Shown piece by piece: positions 1-8,729 of a stretch of DNA of 64,000 nucleotides (position 1 is its first letter; each line of letters begins with the position of its first letter). The notes under the pieces are model-generated. The model had not been told where the DNA came from and ran no database searches. It saw nothing but the letters and a program-made list of their open reading frames with translations. This stretch comes from Gaetbulibacter_A sp043876815 (GTDB lineage Bacteria > Bacteroidota > Bacteroidia > Flavobacteriales > Flavobacteriaceae): assembly GCF_043876815.1 (NCBI RefSeq), contig NZ_JBAWKA010000005.1, positions 235,805-299,804 on the forward strand, given 5' to 3'. Position numbers and translations under genes: made by a program.

Positions 1-383
1 TCATTATAAGAGAACACGGCATTTGAATATGAAAAGCCAATCACTACCAGAGGCCATAAGATGACAAGGAAAACAGCAAAAGGATATAAGATGCGCTTCG
101 CCCTGTTGATGATCATTTTCTTTGGAGTGCGGTCATAAAATAGAAGCGCGGCAAAAAATCCGGCGATCAACATGAAAATGGGCATTCTAAAATTATGAAT
201 GGTAGATAAGATCCATTCTAAAAAACTGCTTTCTGTACCGGGGTCTCTAAGGGGCCACCCAAAAGAGGGTTTACCGCCAATATAGGTTATAGATGTATGT
301 AAAACGATGCCGAGCATCATCATTATGGCGCGGAGAGAATCCAAAGAATGAAGCCGTTCTGTTTTGTGTTCTTTTACTTTCAT
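1..383 (-). CDS. Acyltransferase-3 family membrane protein, partial (3' part outside window)
   Basis: Reading leftwards from an ATG at 383 gives 127 codons open to the window edge. The N-terminus (HKTERLHSLDSLRAIMMMLG) is the usual start of acyltransferase-3 (OpgC/OafA-like) integral membrane proteins, with the conserved R/H-x-x-LDSLRAI motif followed by a helix and a catalytic-type His in the VLHTS segment. Further hydrophobic segments follow around residues 66-80 and 100-118. The family transfers acyl groups to periplasmic or cell-surface glycans; the substrate cannot be told. The C-terminal two thirds lie outside the window. Confidence 0.8.
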   Translation of the reverse strand, partial: MKVKEHKTERLHSLDSLRAIMMMLGIVLHTSITYIGGKPSFGWPLRDPGTESSFLEWILSTIHNFRMPIFMLIAGFFAALLFYDRTPKKMIINRAKRILYPFAVFLVILWPLVVIGFSYSNAVFSYN

Positions 384-497
384 GAGGGTGGTTGGTTGGT
401 TAAAAAACTACTAAGAATTTGATTCCCAATTTAGTAAAATCTTTTTAAAGGCAAATTAACATTTGTTGGGCTGCAAAAAAAGTGGCGTATGACGCTT

Positions 498-1130
498 TTA
501 ACCGGAATATTTTTGGCGCTTAAGTTCTAAAGATTTCTTTACCTCGGGCCACTCGTGATTGGTTATGGAAAAGACTACGGAATCTCGATAAGTACCATCA
601 GTATTTATCCTGTGATGACGCAAGATACCATCCTGTTTTGCTCCGATCCGAGCGATGGCAGCACGGGAACGTTCGTTGTGCGAATCGGTCATGAATTGTA
701 CAGCAATACATTTTAAGGTTTCAAAGGCAAACTGTAATAACAACAGTTTGCATTCGGTATTTACGCCTGTGCGCTGATGCTTTTTGGCATACCAGGTATA
801 ACCAATTTCCAAACGCTTATGTTCCGGCTGAAGATTATAAAATCTGGTAGACCCTATGATGGTACCGGAAGATTTTTCAATAACCACAAAAGGATATTCC
901 AGGCCTTTTTGTTTTTGAGCCAGGGCAGTATGAATATAAGTGTCTATGGTAGTTTCTGAGGGCACCGAAGTAAACCATAATTCCCATAACTTACCATCGG
1001 ATGCGGCTTTTAGAAGGCCTTCTTTGTGATCTTCTTCTAAAGGAATTAATGCGACAAGTTCTCCTTCTAAATGTACGGTTTCAAACCATTTTTCCATAGG
1101 CATATTAGAGCGCCGAAAGGGGCGATTCAT
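498..1130 (-). CDS. GNAT N-acetyltransferase, RimJ/RimL type
   Basis: The 210-residue product has the GNAT fold signature of the RimJ/RimL group: a strand-rich N-terminus (HLEGELVALIPL), a middle IIGSTRFYNL strand, the HKRLEIGYTWYAKKHQRTGVN acetyl-CoA-binding region, and a C-terminal NERSRAAIARIGAKQDGILR helix-turn. Such cytoplasmic enzymes acetylate protein N-termini, amino acids or small metabolites; the substrate is unknown. It lies 23 nt downstream of the DUF302 gene and is probably cotranscribed. Internal ATGs at codons 10 and 12 are alternative starts. Confidence 0.85.
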   Translation of the reverse strand: MNRPFRRSNMPMEKWFETVHLEGELVALIPLEEDHKEGLLKAASDGKLWELWFTSVPSETTIDTYIHTALAQKQKGLEYPFVVIEKSSGTIIGSTRFYNLQPEHKRLEIGYTWYAKKHQRTGVNTECKLLLLQFAFETLKCIAVQFMTDSHNERSRAAIARIGAKQDGILRHHRINTDGTYRDSVVFSITNHEWPEVKKSLELKRQKYSG

Positions 1131-1153
1131 TTAATTTCAAGTTTTTGTTTATA

Positions 1154-1549
1154 TTATGAGGACAAGCTATCGATCACATTTTTTAGTTTCTGCTGAATAT
1201 CCTGAGCGACATTGGTTAAGGCATCATTTTCTACGGCGATCATGGATGCCACCGGATCCACGGCTGCCACTTCAATATGGCCTTTATCATTTTCATGAAC
1301 GACAACATTACAAGGTAAGAACAAACCAATCTTTTCTTCTTTCTGTAAAGCCTCATAAGCTGAAGGCGGGTTGCAGGCGCCTAGAATTTGGTATTTTTTA
1401 AAATCAACATCTAGTTTATTTTTTAAGGTTTGGGTGATGTCGATTTCAGTAAGCACGCCAAAACCTTCCTTTTTTAAGGCTTGGGTTACCTCATCTATAG
1501 CGTCCTTAAAGGGCTTGTCTTTTAATACGGTTTTAAAATAATAACTCAT
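1154..1549 (-). CDS. DUF302 domain protein
   Basis: The 131-residue soluble protein covers a complete DUF302 domain: an N-terminal strand/helix (KDAIDEVTQALKKEGFGVL), then GACNPPSAYEAL and IGLFLPCNVVV, which are family hallmarks, and a terminal helix. The two conserved Cys (in GACNPP and LPCNVV) are present. Function is not established; the family fold suggests binding of a small ligand. Transcribed leftwards, just upstream of the GNAT gene. Confidence 0.88.
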   Translation of the reverse strand: MSYYFKTVLKDKPFKDAIDEVTQALKKEGFGVLTEIDITQTLKNKLDVDFKKYQILGACNPPSAYEALQKEEKIGLFLPCNVVVHENDKGHIEVAAVDPVASMIAVENDALTNVAQDIQQKLKNVIDSLSS

Positions 1550-1684
1550 CGAACAAATTTTTAAGTTTCAATTGATTTTATAACACTGAAAAAGATACTG
1601 TTTTTTTAAAAGATCATCAATGATTTTGATTGGTTTTCTATTTCGCTTTTACCAGAGTTTTAATTAACGATAGTGTTCAAAAAA

Positions 1685-1717
1685 AAATAGCACCAAACCC
1701 TTGATTTGATGCTATTT
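1685..1717 (-). terminator. Rho-independent terminator of the DoxX-like gene
   Basis: An 8-bp stem (AAATAGCA / TGCTATTT), extended by an inner CAAA/TTTG pairing, is followed on the minus strand by a run of T (plus-strand A-run at 1681-1687). It sits 45 nt beyond the DoxX-like stop codon. Confidence 0.7.
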
Positions 1718-1761
1718 CTATGAAAAACAAATTAATTTTTATGAGCTTACTCAAGGCCCAT

Positions 1762-2244
1762 CTAACTTAAATCAATATTTTGTGGTAAACCTTGGCTTAC
1801 CGGATTTATACTTTTTTTACTTTGGCGCAGTTTGGATTCATCTAAAGGATAAATAAATAGAAGTGCGCTTATAATAACAATATTCTTTAAAATATACTGT
1901 CCTACTAGGGTGAGTACAAATGGCCCACCCGAAAAGGACACATCGGGAAAAAAGAGAGGCACAAAGGTGAACAATAAATGTAAAAGCGCGGCCGTAATAG
2001 CAATGCGCAATTTTATATCTAAAACGAGCATCAGTCCAATAAGTACTTCAAAGGTTGCTAAACATAAAAAGCTAAACTGCGCAGGAATAAACCCCAGGGT
2101 TAAAAAGTTTATAGTTTGTTTAGCCAGAGCATCAGCCGGACTTAGTTCCGGGAAAAATTTTAACATACCAAACCACAAATAAATAATGCCAATACTTATG
2201 GCAATTAAGCGGTATTTATTGATATGAATGATAATCCGGCTCAT
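1762..2244 (-). CDS. DoxX-like integral membrane protein
   Basis: The 160-residue product is almost entirely hydrophobic with four predicted membrane helices (about residues 11-28, 55-75, 80-102 and 108-130) and the FGMLKFFPELSPADALA segment typical of the DoxX/YkgB group of small inner-membrane proteins. The polar C-terminus is probably cytoplasmic. Members are linked to redox or respiratory functions, but the activity here is unknown. Divergent from the histidine kinase gene, leaving 108 nt for both promoters. Confidence 0.75.
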   Translation of the reverse strand: MSRIIIHINKYRLIAISIGIIYLWFGMLKFFPELSPADALAKQTINFLTLGFIPAQFSFLCLATFEVLIGLMLVLDIKLRIAITAALLHLLFTFVPLFFPDVSFSGGPFVLTLVGQYILKNIVIISALLFIYPLDESKLRQSKKSINPVSQGLPQNIDLS

Positions 2245-2352
2245 GATGGCTTTATTTTTAATGCTAAACTACAAGGTTTAAACCTGGGTTTAAGCTATCG
2301 AAAAGTAAAAAAGATTAATAAAAGATTAATTAGATTAATAAAAAGTTAATTC

Positions 2353-3663
2353 GTGGTTGCGACCGGTTTTTTTAGTAATATAGTGGCTGTTTTGAGTAAG
2401 CGCAGTATATATATCGCCATTTTCGTACTAAGTATCATCACTTTATTTGTGGTGCAATACCAGTATTTAAAAATCGGACTCAACGTGGCCAAGGTTAAAT
2501 TCAATCGGGATATCGGCACGTCGAGTCAGCAGATCAAACAGGAATTAGGGGCAGAAACCCAGCTCACTTTTTTAATCGGACGTGCTTTGGTGAAGGATGA
2601 TCGGTATTTTGACCTGAGTCTGGACAGCATGGAAACCGCCTCGAAAACTTTTTTGGATGATTTCATTAAGTACCGTTTGTCGCTTAACGGCATCAAAACC
2701 GATTTTTCGTATCGTTTGTTTACGCGCGATAGTACGTATTATTTAAAATCGGCACACAGTTTTGCTCCGGAAACCAAACTGGAAACCTATCCGATCCTAT
2801 TAACAGGATATTTACCAAACCTGGTAGACAAACAGGTGATTCTGGAACTTCAGTTTAAAGACCTGAATACCTATTTTCTTTCCCAGCTAAACGGCTTAAC
2901 CATTCCAAGTATTTTGTGTTTACTGGTGATTATCGTGATATTTATTTGGGTATTGCGCTCGGTATATTGGCAGCATAAAGTGATCACCACAACGAATACC
3001 TTTATTAACAATTTAACACACGAATTAAAAACGCCTGTGTTCTCCATTGGGTTAGCCACTAAAATATTAGAACCTGAAGTTCCTGAAAACAAAAAGCAAT
3101 TCATTAGCATCATAAAACAGCAAACCGAACGCCTCAATAAACATATAGATAAGGTTTTAGAGCTTGGCAAATTGGAGTTTCAAAAGAAGGTCTTTAAAAC
3201 AGAGGCCGTTGACTTTTATCCTAATTTGAAAAAACTTTGTGAGGATTTTGAAGCCTTGTCACAGCTACAGAACATTCAGTTTAGTTATCATCTTGAAGGG
3301 GAAGCCTATCCTATAAAAGCTGAACCTACACATTTAGAGAATGCGCTAAGTAATATTTTGGATAATGCTCAAAAATACGCTGATGATCCTGTGATTAGAT
3401 TGGAGTCAAAAACGACTAAAAACACCTTGGAGATTATGATTTCTGATAATGGGATCGGGATGAGCAAAAAGGAAAAATCGCTTATCTTTAAAAAGTATTA
3501 CCGGGTGGATGAGGGGAATTTACACAAAGTGAAAGGCTACGGCCTCGGACTCAGTTATGTGAAGGATATTATCAAAAAACATAAAGGCAAAATTAAAATT
3601 GAAAGTACACCGGGAAGCGGTACCAGTATGACCATAATAATACCATTAAATCATGGCCAGTGA
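2353..3663 (+). CDS. Sensor histidine kinase
   Basis: The 436-residue product has TM helices at about 16-38 and 183-204 around a ~145-residue extracytoplasmic sensor region. Then follow a dimerisation/phosphoacceptor box with His about 223 (FINNLTHELKTPVFS), an N-box (ENALSNILDNAQKYA), and G-boxes (GIGMSK; GYGLGLSYV). It should autophosphorylate and pass phosphate to the response regulator that overlaps its 3' end. The signal is unknown. No ATG lies near the start: GTG at 2353 or 2383, or TTG at 2392, are all possible, and 2383/2392 give a more typical N-terminus just before TM1. Confidence 0.92.
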   Translation: MVATGFFSNIVAVLSKRSIYIAIFVLSIITLFVVQYQYLKIGLNVAKVKFNRDIGTSSQQIKQELGAETQLTFLIGRALVKDDRYFDLSLDSMETASKTFLDDFIKYRLSLNGIKTDFSYRLFTRDSTYYLKSAHSFAPETKLETYPILLTGYLPNLVDKQVILELQFKDLNTYFLSQLNGLTIPSILCLLVIIVIFIWVLRSVYWQHKVITTTNTFINNLTHELKTPVFSIGLATKILEPEVPENKKQFISIIKQQTERLNKHIDKVLELGKLEFQKKVFKTEAVDFYPNLKKLCEDFEALSQLQNIQFSYHLEGEAYPIKAEPTHLENALSNILDNAQKYADDPVIRLESKTTKNTLEIMISDNGIGMSKKEKSLIFKKYYRVDEGNLHKVKGYGLGLSYVKDIIKKHKGKIKIESTPGSGTSMTIIIPLNHGQ

Positions 3664-4351
3664 GAAAGACAAAATAATGCTACTTGAAGATGATGAAACT
3701 CTGGGCTACTTGCTGCAGGAGTATCTCAATATGAACGATTTTGAGGTTTATTGGGCAAAGACCGGAGACGAAGGCTGGAAAATGCTGGAGCAGAACAGTT
3801 ACGACCTTGCTATTCTTGATGTGATGTTACCGGATATCGACGGCTTTAGTTTCGCTAAAAAAATAAATGCTGTTAATCCTCATTTACCTTTTTTATTTCT
3901 CACGGCACGCTCTCTGAAAATAGATATTCTAAAAGGATTTTCATTGGGTGCGGTCGATTATTTAAAAAAACCCATTGATGAAGAGGTTTTGGTGGTGCGT
4001 ATCAAAGCCTTGTTGTCACGATTAAAAAGCACTGTTGATACTCAGGACGATGGCAACACTTTTACCCTGGGTAATTATACCTTTGATGCGGCCAACCAGC
4101 AATTACATTTTAAAGATGAGGTAACCACTTTAACCAAACGTGAGAGCGAACTACTACACTTTCTGGTAACCAATAAGAACCGTATTTGTACCCATAAGGA
4201 GATCTTAAATCATTTATGGGGTAAGAATGATTATTTCAATCGTAAAAGCCTGAATGTCTTTATCACGCATTTGCGGAAATACTTAAGTAAAGATTGGACG
4301 ATTAAGATCGAAAATATTCACAACCGCGGTTTTATTTTAAAAACAGAATAA
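3653..4351 (+). CDS. OmpR-family response regulator
   Basis: The 232-residue product has an N-terminal receiver domain with the acidic pocket (LEDDE, 11-15), phosphoacceptor Asp about 56 (AILDVMLPD), and the conserved Lys (LKKPID, about 107). A C-terminal winged-helix DNA-binding domain follows (LTKRESELLHFL ... RKSLNVFITHLRKYL). The start overlaps the kinase end by 11 nt, consistent with translational coupling and a cognate pair. The regulon is not visible; the next gene (TPM protein) or the divergent DoxX gene are candidates only by proximity. Confidence 0.94.
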   Translation: MASEKDKIMLLEDDETLGYLLQEYLNMNDFEVYWAKTGDEGWKMLEQNSYDLAILDVMLPDIDGFSFAKKINAVNPHLPFLFLTARSLKIDILKGFSLGAVDYLKKPIDEEVLVVRIKALLSRLKSTVDTQDDGNTFTLGNYTFDAANQQLHFKDEVTTLTKRESELLHFLVTNKNRICTHKEILNHLWGKNDYFNRKSLNVFITHLRKYLSKDWTIKIENIHNRGFILKTE

Positions 4352-4388
4352 AGCATCTACTCATAATTCGGTTAAATTAATTTGTAGG

Positions 4389-4405
4389 AAAACCTCAGGT
4401 TTTTT
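4389..4405 (+). terminator. Weak terminator-like hairpin after the two-component pair
   Basis: AAAACC-TCA-GGTTTT followed by two more T. The stem is only 6 bp and AT-rich, so termination is plausible rather than certain. Confidence 0.35.
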
Positions 4406-4462
4406 GAGTAAATTGGAATACAATTTTAAGTCACTTTTTTTGAACCATTTAACACCACCGCA

Positions 4463-4993
4463 ATGAACAAAAAAATTCTTTTTTTTATTATCGGCTTAGG
4501 ATTGAGCCTGTTTTCTTTAGATGGCCATACTCAGGATGCTGCCTTCGATTTTTCAAAAATTGATGTTTACAGAGAGGCCAAAAGTAAAGCCTTACCGGTC
4601 CAGGATTTGGATAGTGTTTTTTCTGAAAAAGAACGAAAAACACTTTCAAAAATGCTTATCAAATACCACAATAAATCTACCAATGTTATTGTGGTGGTTA
4701 CAGTCGATAGTATTGCACCATTTCAAGATGCACGTCAAATGGCAACAGCTTTGGGGCGTTATTGGGGCGTGGGTCATAAAGAAAAAAATAACGGACTCAT
4801 AATGCTGCTTTGTAAACCCTGTAGAAGTTTTGGAATTGCGACTGGTGACGGGACGAGAAAAACTTTGACCGACAGTATTTGTATGAAAACAATGGAGGAG
4901 GTTATTTTTCCACAGTTAAAAAAAGAGGAATACTTTAAAGGTATCAAAGAAGGTGCAGAAACCTTAATGCAACACTGGGATGTTGGTAATTAA
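4463..4993 (+). CDS. Secreted TPM (TLP18.3/Psb32/MOLO-1) domain protein
   Basis: The 176-residue product begins with a signal peptide (about residues 1-24, MNKKILFFIIGLGLSLFSLD). One TPM_phosphatase-type domain follows: LDSVFSEKERKTLSKMLIKYHNKST, VIVVVTVDSI, ARQMATALGRYWGVGHKEKNNGLIMLL, IATGDGTRKTLTD. Unlike many relatives it has no C-terminal TM or Gly-rich tail, so it should be a free periplasmic protein. Biochemical role unclear; some plant relatives show phosphatase activity. Convergent with ribE (3-nt gap). Confidence 0.82.
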   Translation: MNKKILFFIIGLGLSLFSLDGHTQDAAFDFSKIDVYREAKSKALPVQDLDSVFSEKERKTLSKMLIKYHNKSTNVIVVVTVDSIAPFQDARQMATALGRYWGVGHKEKNNGLIMLLCKPCRSFGIATGDGTRKTLTDSICMKTMEEVIFPQLKKEEYFKGIKEGAETLMQHWDVGN

Positions 4994-4996
4994 TTC

Positions 4997-5587
4997 CTAA
5001 TCGCGTAATTCCAACAAGCGACTTACATATTTACCCAAAACATCAAATTCTAGGTTCACTACAGTACCTTTTTTAAAGGTATTGAAATTGGTATGCTTGT
5101 AGGTGTAAGGGATGATGGCCACACTAAAGTGGTCTTTCTGCGAGTTCACTACCGTAAGACTGGTGCCATTTACAGTTATCGAACCTTTTTCGATGGTTAC
5201 ATTATTTAAATTACTGTCGTAACTAAAGGTAAATAACCAACTGCCTTGGGTTTCTTCAACTGCTTCACAAACCGCCGTTTGATCAACATGGCCCTGTACA
5301 ATATGGCCGTCTAATCGGTCACCGAGCTTCATGGCGCGCTCCAGATTTACCACATCGCCTGTCTTTAAAGTGTTTAGATTAGTTTTATTTAGGGTTTCTT
5401 GGATAGCCGTAACCACATATTCATGATCTTTTATGCTTACAACAGTTAGACAAACACCATTATGGGCGACACTTTGATCTATTTTTAGCTCAGGCGTTAT
5501 AGCACTTTTTATGGTGACATGAAGATTGTCCTGCTCCGTTTTTAAATTGGTAACCACTCCTAAATCTTCAATAATTCCTGTAAACAT
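4997..5587 (-). CDS. ribE: Riboflavin synthase (alpha subunit)
   Basis: The 196-residue protein begins with the diagnostic MFTGIIEDLG and consists of two lumazine-binding repeats: NGVCLTVV (about 43-50) with GHIVQGHVD (94-102), and NGTSLTVV (140-147) with YTYKHTN. It dismutates two 6,7-dimethyl-8-ribityllumazine molecules into riboflavin and the pyrimidinedione precursor, the last step of vitamin B2 synthesis. Length matches the family. Divergent from pdxA with a 63-nt gap; no other rib gene is nearby. Confidence 0.96.
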   Translation of the reverse strand: MFTGIIEDLGVVTNLKTEQDNLHVTIKSAITPELKIDQSVAHNGVCLTVVSIKDHEYVVTAIQETLNKTNLNTLKTGDVVNLERAMKLGDRLDGHIVQGHVDQTAVCEAVEETQGSWLFTFSYDSNLNNVTIEKGSITVNGTSLTVVNSQKDHFSVAIIPYTYKHTNFNTFKKGTVVNLEFDVLGKYVSRLLELRD

Positions 5588-5650
5588 AATTTTCTCTGTT
5601 TATTTGGTTAAATTTGCACATCAAAATTACAAACAAAAGTTGTCATTTTA

Positions 5651-6697
5651 ATGAGTAAAACTGAAAATATAATCGTGGGGATCTCCGTTGGAGACCTTAA
5701 TGGCATTGGTGGTGAAATTATTTTAAAGACCTTTGAAGATGCCAGAGTATTCGATTTTTGTACGCCCGTTGTTTTTGCCTCTATAAAAGTGATGAACTTT
5801 TTGCAATCGCATTTTAACTCGGAGATCACGCTAAACAGCATAAACAATGTCAATCAAATAAAGGACAATCAACTTAATGTGTTCAATGTTTGGAATGAAC
5901 CGGTTACGATCAACTTTGGACAAGAAGATCTCAATATTGGGGCTTATGCCATAAAATCGCTTGAGGCAGCTACTCAGGCTTTGAAAAATGAAGATATCGA
6001 CGTGCTTTTAACGGCACCTATCAGCAAAAAAACCATTCAGTCCGACACTTTTAAATTCCCTGGGCATACCGATTATTTAGCGCAAGAACTGGGCGGAAAC
6101 AGTTTGATGTTTATGATCACAGACACCCTGCGTGTTGGTTTGTTAACCGATCACGTTGCTGTTAAAGATGTGTCGAAAGCCATTACGCCGGAGTTGATAC
6201 AAAATAAAATTGACACGGTGTATACCTCATTACAAAAGGATTTTGGTATTCGCAAACCTAAAATAGCGGTGTTAGGTATTAATCCGCATACAGGGGATAG
6301 TGGTGTTATTGGAACGGAAGATGACGATACCTTGCGACCAACCCTTCAAAAAATAAAAGAATCCGGAAAACTGGTGTTTGGTCCTTATGCGGCAGATAGT
6401 TTTTTCGGCTCGAATAACTATAAGAACTTTGATGCGATCATCGCTTCGTTTCACGACCAGGGTTTGATCCCATTTAAAACCTTGTCCTTTGGTCAGGGTG
6501 TAAATTACACAGCAGGATTATCCCGCGTAAGAACATCGCCTGATCACGGAACCGCCTTTGAGATTGCCGGAAAAGGACAGGCGGATAACAACTCCTTTAA
6601 GGAGGCCTTATTTGCAGGAATTCAGATTTTTAAAAATCGAAATGAATACGCTGAGTTAACGGCAAACCCTTTAAAAAAACAGTCAAAAAAAGGATAA
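5651..6697 (+). CDS. pdxA: 4-hydroxythreonine-4-phosphate dehydrogenase
   Basis: The 348-residue protein starts GISVGDLNGIGGEIILKT (PdxA N-terminus). It carries the family's metal-binding histidines in FPGHTDYLA, LGINPHTGDSG and ASFHDQGLIPFK, plus the C-terminal RTSPDHGTAFEIAGKG. It oxidises 4-phosphohydroxy-L-threonine with NAD in the DXP-dependent vitamin B6 pathway. Followed after 73 nt by the DUF177 gene, which has its own promoter-like box. Confidence 0.96.
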   Translation: MSKTENIIVGISVGDLNGIGGEIILKTFEDARVFDFCTPVVFASIKVMNFLQSHFNSEITLNSINNVNQIKDNQLNVFNVWNEPVTINFGQEDLNIGAYAIKSLEAATQALKNEDIDVLLTAPISKKTIQSDTFKFPGHTDYLAQELGGNSLMFMITDTLRVGLLTDHVAVKDVSKAITPELIQNKIDTVYTSLQKDFGIRKPKIAVLGINPHTGDSGVIGTEDDDTLRPTLQKIKESGKLVFGPYAADSFFGSNNYKNFDAIIASFHDQGLIPFKTLSFGQGVNYTAGLSRVRTSPDHGTAFEIAGKGQADNNSFKEALFAGIQIFKNRNEYAELTANPLKKQSKKG

Positions 6698-6740
6698 ACA
6701 AAAAAATGTTTATTCCTAAGGCAGCGTAAATAAAAATTTA

Positions 6741-6748
6741 TATATTTG
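6741..6748 (+). promoter_or_regulatory. Candidate -7 promoter box (TATATTTG)
   Basis: TATATTTG fits the Bacteroidetes TAnnTTTG -7 element and lies 23-30 nt upstream of the DUF177 start, suitable for the yceD-rpmF operon. I see no convincing -33 TTTG partner. Confidence 0.4.
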
Positions 6749-6770
6749 CAGGCTCAAAATAGATGCGAGA

Positions 6771-7313
6771 ATGAAGCCACTGAAAATGTACACCATTCCG
6801 TTTGTGGGATTAAAAATTGGAAAGCATCACTTTGAATATGAGATAGACAATACGTTCTTTGAGTATTTTGAATTTGATGATTTTAATAACGCCCAATTAA
6901 AAGTAGCGCTAACACTTGATAAAAAAAGTGCCCATTTAGAGTTGCATTTTGATATTTCGGGAGTGGTAAACGTAAATTGTGACAGTACCAATGAACCTTA
7001 CGATCAGCCCATTTCAAACACATTTGATCTGGTAGTGAAGTTTGGTGATGAGTACAACGATGATTATGTTGATATTTTAATGGTGCCACACGGTACTTTT
7101 GAAGTCAACGTTCAACAATATATTTATGAAACTGCTGTTTTAGGGGTTCCTGCCAAGCGCATGCATCCCGGTATTGAAGATGGTACATTAGATTCAGAAA
7201 TATTAAAAAAACTCGAAGAGTTAAGTCCAAAAGAAAAGGACGATAAAGACAAAGATTCGGAGGATATTGATCCCCGATGGAATACTTTAAAGAAATTATT
7301 AACGGATAAATAA
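6771..7313 (+). CDS. DUF177 (YceD-like) protein
   Basis: The 180-residue product matches the YceD/DUF177 family that lies directly upstream of rpmF across bacteria. It has a beta-rich N-terminal half (TIPFVGLKIGKHHFEYEID), the central DISGVVNVNCDSTNEPYDQPI segment, and a highly charged C-terminus (LSPKEKDDKDKDSEDIDPRWNTLKKLL) ending in the family DPRW-L-KL motif. The family has been linked to 23S rRNA and large-subunit homeostasis, which fits the 6-nt gap to rpmF. Confidence 0.88.
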   Translation: MKPLKMYTIPFVGLKIGKHHFEYEIDNTFFEYFEFDDFNNAQLKVALTLDKKSAHLELHFDISGVVNVNCDSTNEPYDQPISNTFDLVVKFGDEYNDDYVDILMVPHGTFEVNVQQYIYETAVLGVPAKRMHPGIEDGTLDSEILKKLEELSPKEKDDKDKDSEDIDPRWNTLKKLLTDK

Positions 7314-7319
7314 TATAAC

Positions 7320-7523
7320 ATGGCACATCCTAAAAGAAAAATCTCTAAAACAAGAAGAGATAAAAGAAGAACACACTACAAAGCAACTGCGCCACAGATT
7401 GCGACATGTCCAACTACAGGAGAAGCACATTTGTATCACAGAGCGCACTGGCACGAAGGAAAGTTATACTACAGAGGTCAAGTATTGATTGACAACTCTG
7501 AAGAGATTGAAAACGTGGCCTAA
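7320..7523 (+). CDS. rpmF: Large ribosomal subunit protein bL32
   Basis: The 67-residue basic protein begins MAHPKRKISKTRRDKRRTHY, the canonical bL32 start. Only one Cys of the bL32 zinc ribbon is present (ATCPTTGEAHLYHRAH). Structural component of the 50S subunit. Linked to the DUF177 gene upstream and followed by a terminator. Confidence 0.97.
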   Translation: MAHPKRKISKTRRDKRRTHYKATAPQIATCPTTGEAHLYHRAHWHEGKLYYRGQVLIDNSEEIENVA

Positions 7524-7543
7524 AAGCTACACGCATAAAATAA

Positions 7544-7572
7544 AGCGCTCACTTTTGTTGGGCGTTTTTTTT
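7544..7572 (+). terminator. Terminator after rpmF
   Basis: An 8-bp stem with two G-U pairs (AGCGCTCA / TGGGCGTT) and a 7-nt loop is followed by a T run. It starts 21 nt after the rpmF stop and should separate rpmF from fabH transcription. Confidence 0.7.
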
Positions 7573-7603
7573 ATGAACTAATTTTAAATCGCTATAAAAA
7601 CAT

Positions 7604-7611
7604 TAAATTTG
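7604..7611 (+). promoter_or_regulatory. Candidate -7 promoter box (TAAATTTG) of the fabH-acc operon
   Basis: TAAATTTG matches TAnnTTTG and lies about 93 nt upstream of fabH, after the rpmF terminator. No strong -33 TTTG is visible, so this is a candidate only. Confidence 0.35.
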
Positions 7612-7703
7612 TATAATTTTAGGCGAAAAATTAGTAGTTTTCCGCAGAATTTGATCGTTTTTGGTCAAATTCTAATGATTTTTAGTCTATTTAACTATAA
7701 ATT

Positions 7704-8705
7704 ATGAGTAAAATCTCAGCAGCCATTACAGCTGTAGGTGCCTATGTGCCGGAATACGTGTTAACCAATCAGATTCTAGAGACTTTGGTTGATACGAACG
7801 ACGAGTGGATTACCACCCGAACCGGTATCAAAGAGCGCCGCATTCTTAAAGATGAAGGCAAAGGAAGTTCTTACTTAGCCATCAAAGCCGCCCAAGACCT
7901 TATCGATAAAAAAGGAATCGACCCTAAAACCATAGAGTTGGTTATTGTTGCTACAGCTACACCAGATATGAAAGCCGCTTCAACGGCCGCTTACACCGCA
8001 TTTCATATAGGAGCAAGCAATGCCTTTTCATTTGATCTCGATGCCGCCTGTTCCAGTTTTTTATACGGCATGTCCGTTGCCGCTAAATATATTGAATCGG
8101 GCCGCTACAAAAACGTATTACTTATTGGTGCCGATAAAATGTCGTCAATGATCAATTATAAAGATCGGGCAACCTGTATCATTTTTGGTGATGGCGCCGG
8201 TGCTGTATTATTTGAGCCCAATGAAAAAGGTTTTGGCTTACAAGACGAATACTTGCGCAGCGACGGCTCAGGGCGCGAATTTTTACAAGCCACTTATGGT
8301 GGATCTTCATACCCGATCACGGCTGAAGCCATGGAATCGGGAAAACAATATGCGTTCCAGGAAGGACGAACCGTATTCAAAAACGCCGTATTCAATATGG
8401 CTGATGCTACGGTAAAAGTATTAGAGCGTAATCATTTAACCAAGGATTCTGTCGATTGGTTGGTGGCTCATCAAGCGAATAAACGTATTATTGATGCCAC
8501 GGCACAACGGATCGATCTGGAAGAGGAAAAAGTGATGATGAATATTCACAAGTATGGAAATACGACATCGGCCACTTTACCGTTATTATTAAACGATTAC
8601 GAATCACAATTAAAAAAAGGAGACAATTTGATCTTTGCTGCTTTTGGCGGCGGATTTAATTGGGGAGCCATTTACCTAAAATGGGCATATAATTCAAATA
8701 GCTAA
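7704..8705 (+). CDS. fabH: Beta-ketoacyl-ACP synthase III
   Basis: The 333-residue protein carries the KAS III triad: Cys about 116 (DLDAACSSFLYG), His about 256 (LVAHQANKRI) and Asn about 286 (HKYGNTTSA), plus the GDGAGAVLF motif. It condenses acetyl- or branched acyl-CoA with malonyl-ACP to start fatty-acid chains. Directly followed (24 nt) by accB and accC, so chain initiation and malonyl-CoA supply are probably co-expressed. Confidence 0.97.
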   Translation: MSKISAAITAVGAYVPEYVLTNQILETLVDTNDEWITTRTGIKERRILKDEGKGSSYLAIKAAQDLIDKKGIDPKTIELVIVATATPDMKAASTAAYTAFHIGASNAFSFDLDAACSSFLYGMSVAAKYIESGRYKNVLLIGADKMSSMINYKDRATCIIFGDGAGAVLFEPNEKGFGLQDEYLRSDGSGREFLQATYGGSSYPITAEAMESGKQYAFQEGRTVFKNAVFNMADATVKVLERNHLTKDSVDWLVAHQANKRIIDATAQRIDLEEEKVMMNIHKYGNTTSATLPLLLNDYESQLKKGDNLIFAAFGGGFNWGAIYLKWAYNSNS

Positions 8706-8729
8706 CCAAGAAAACTAACGCGTATAATT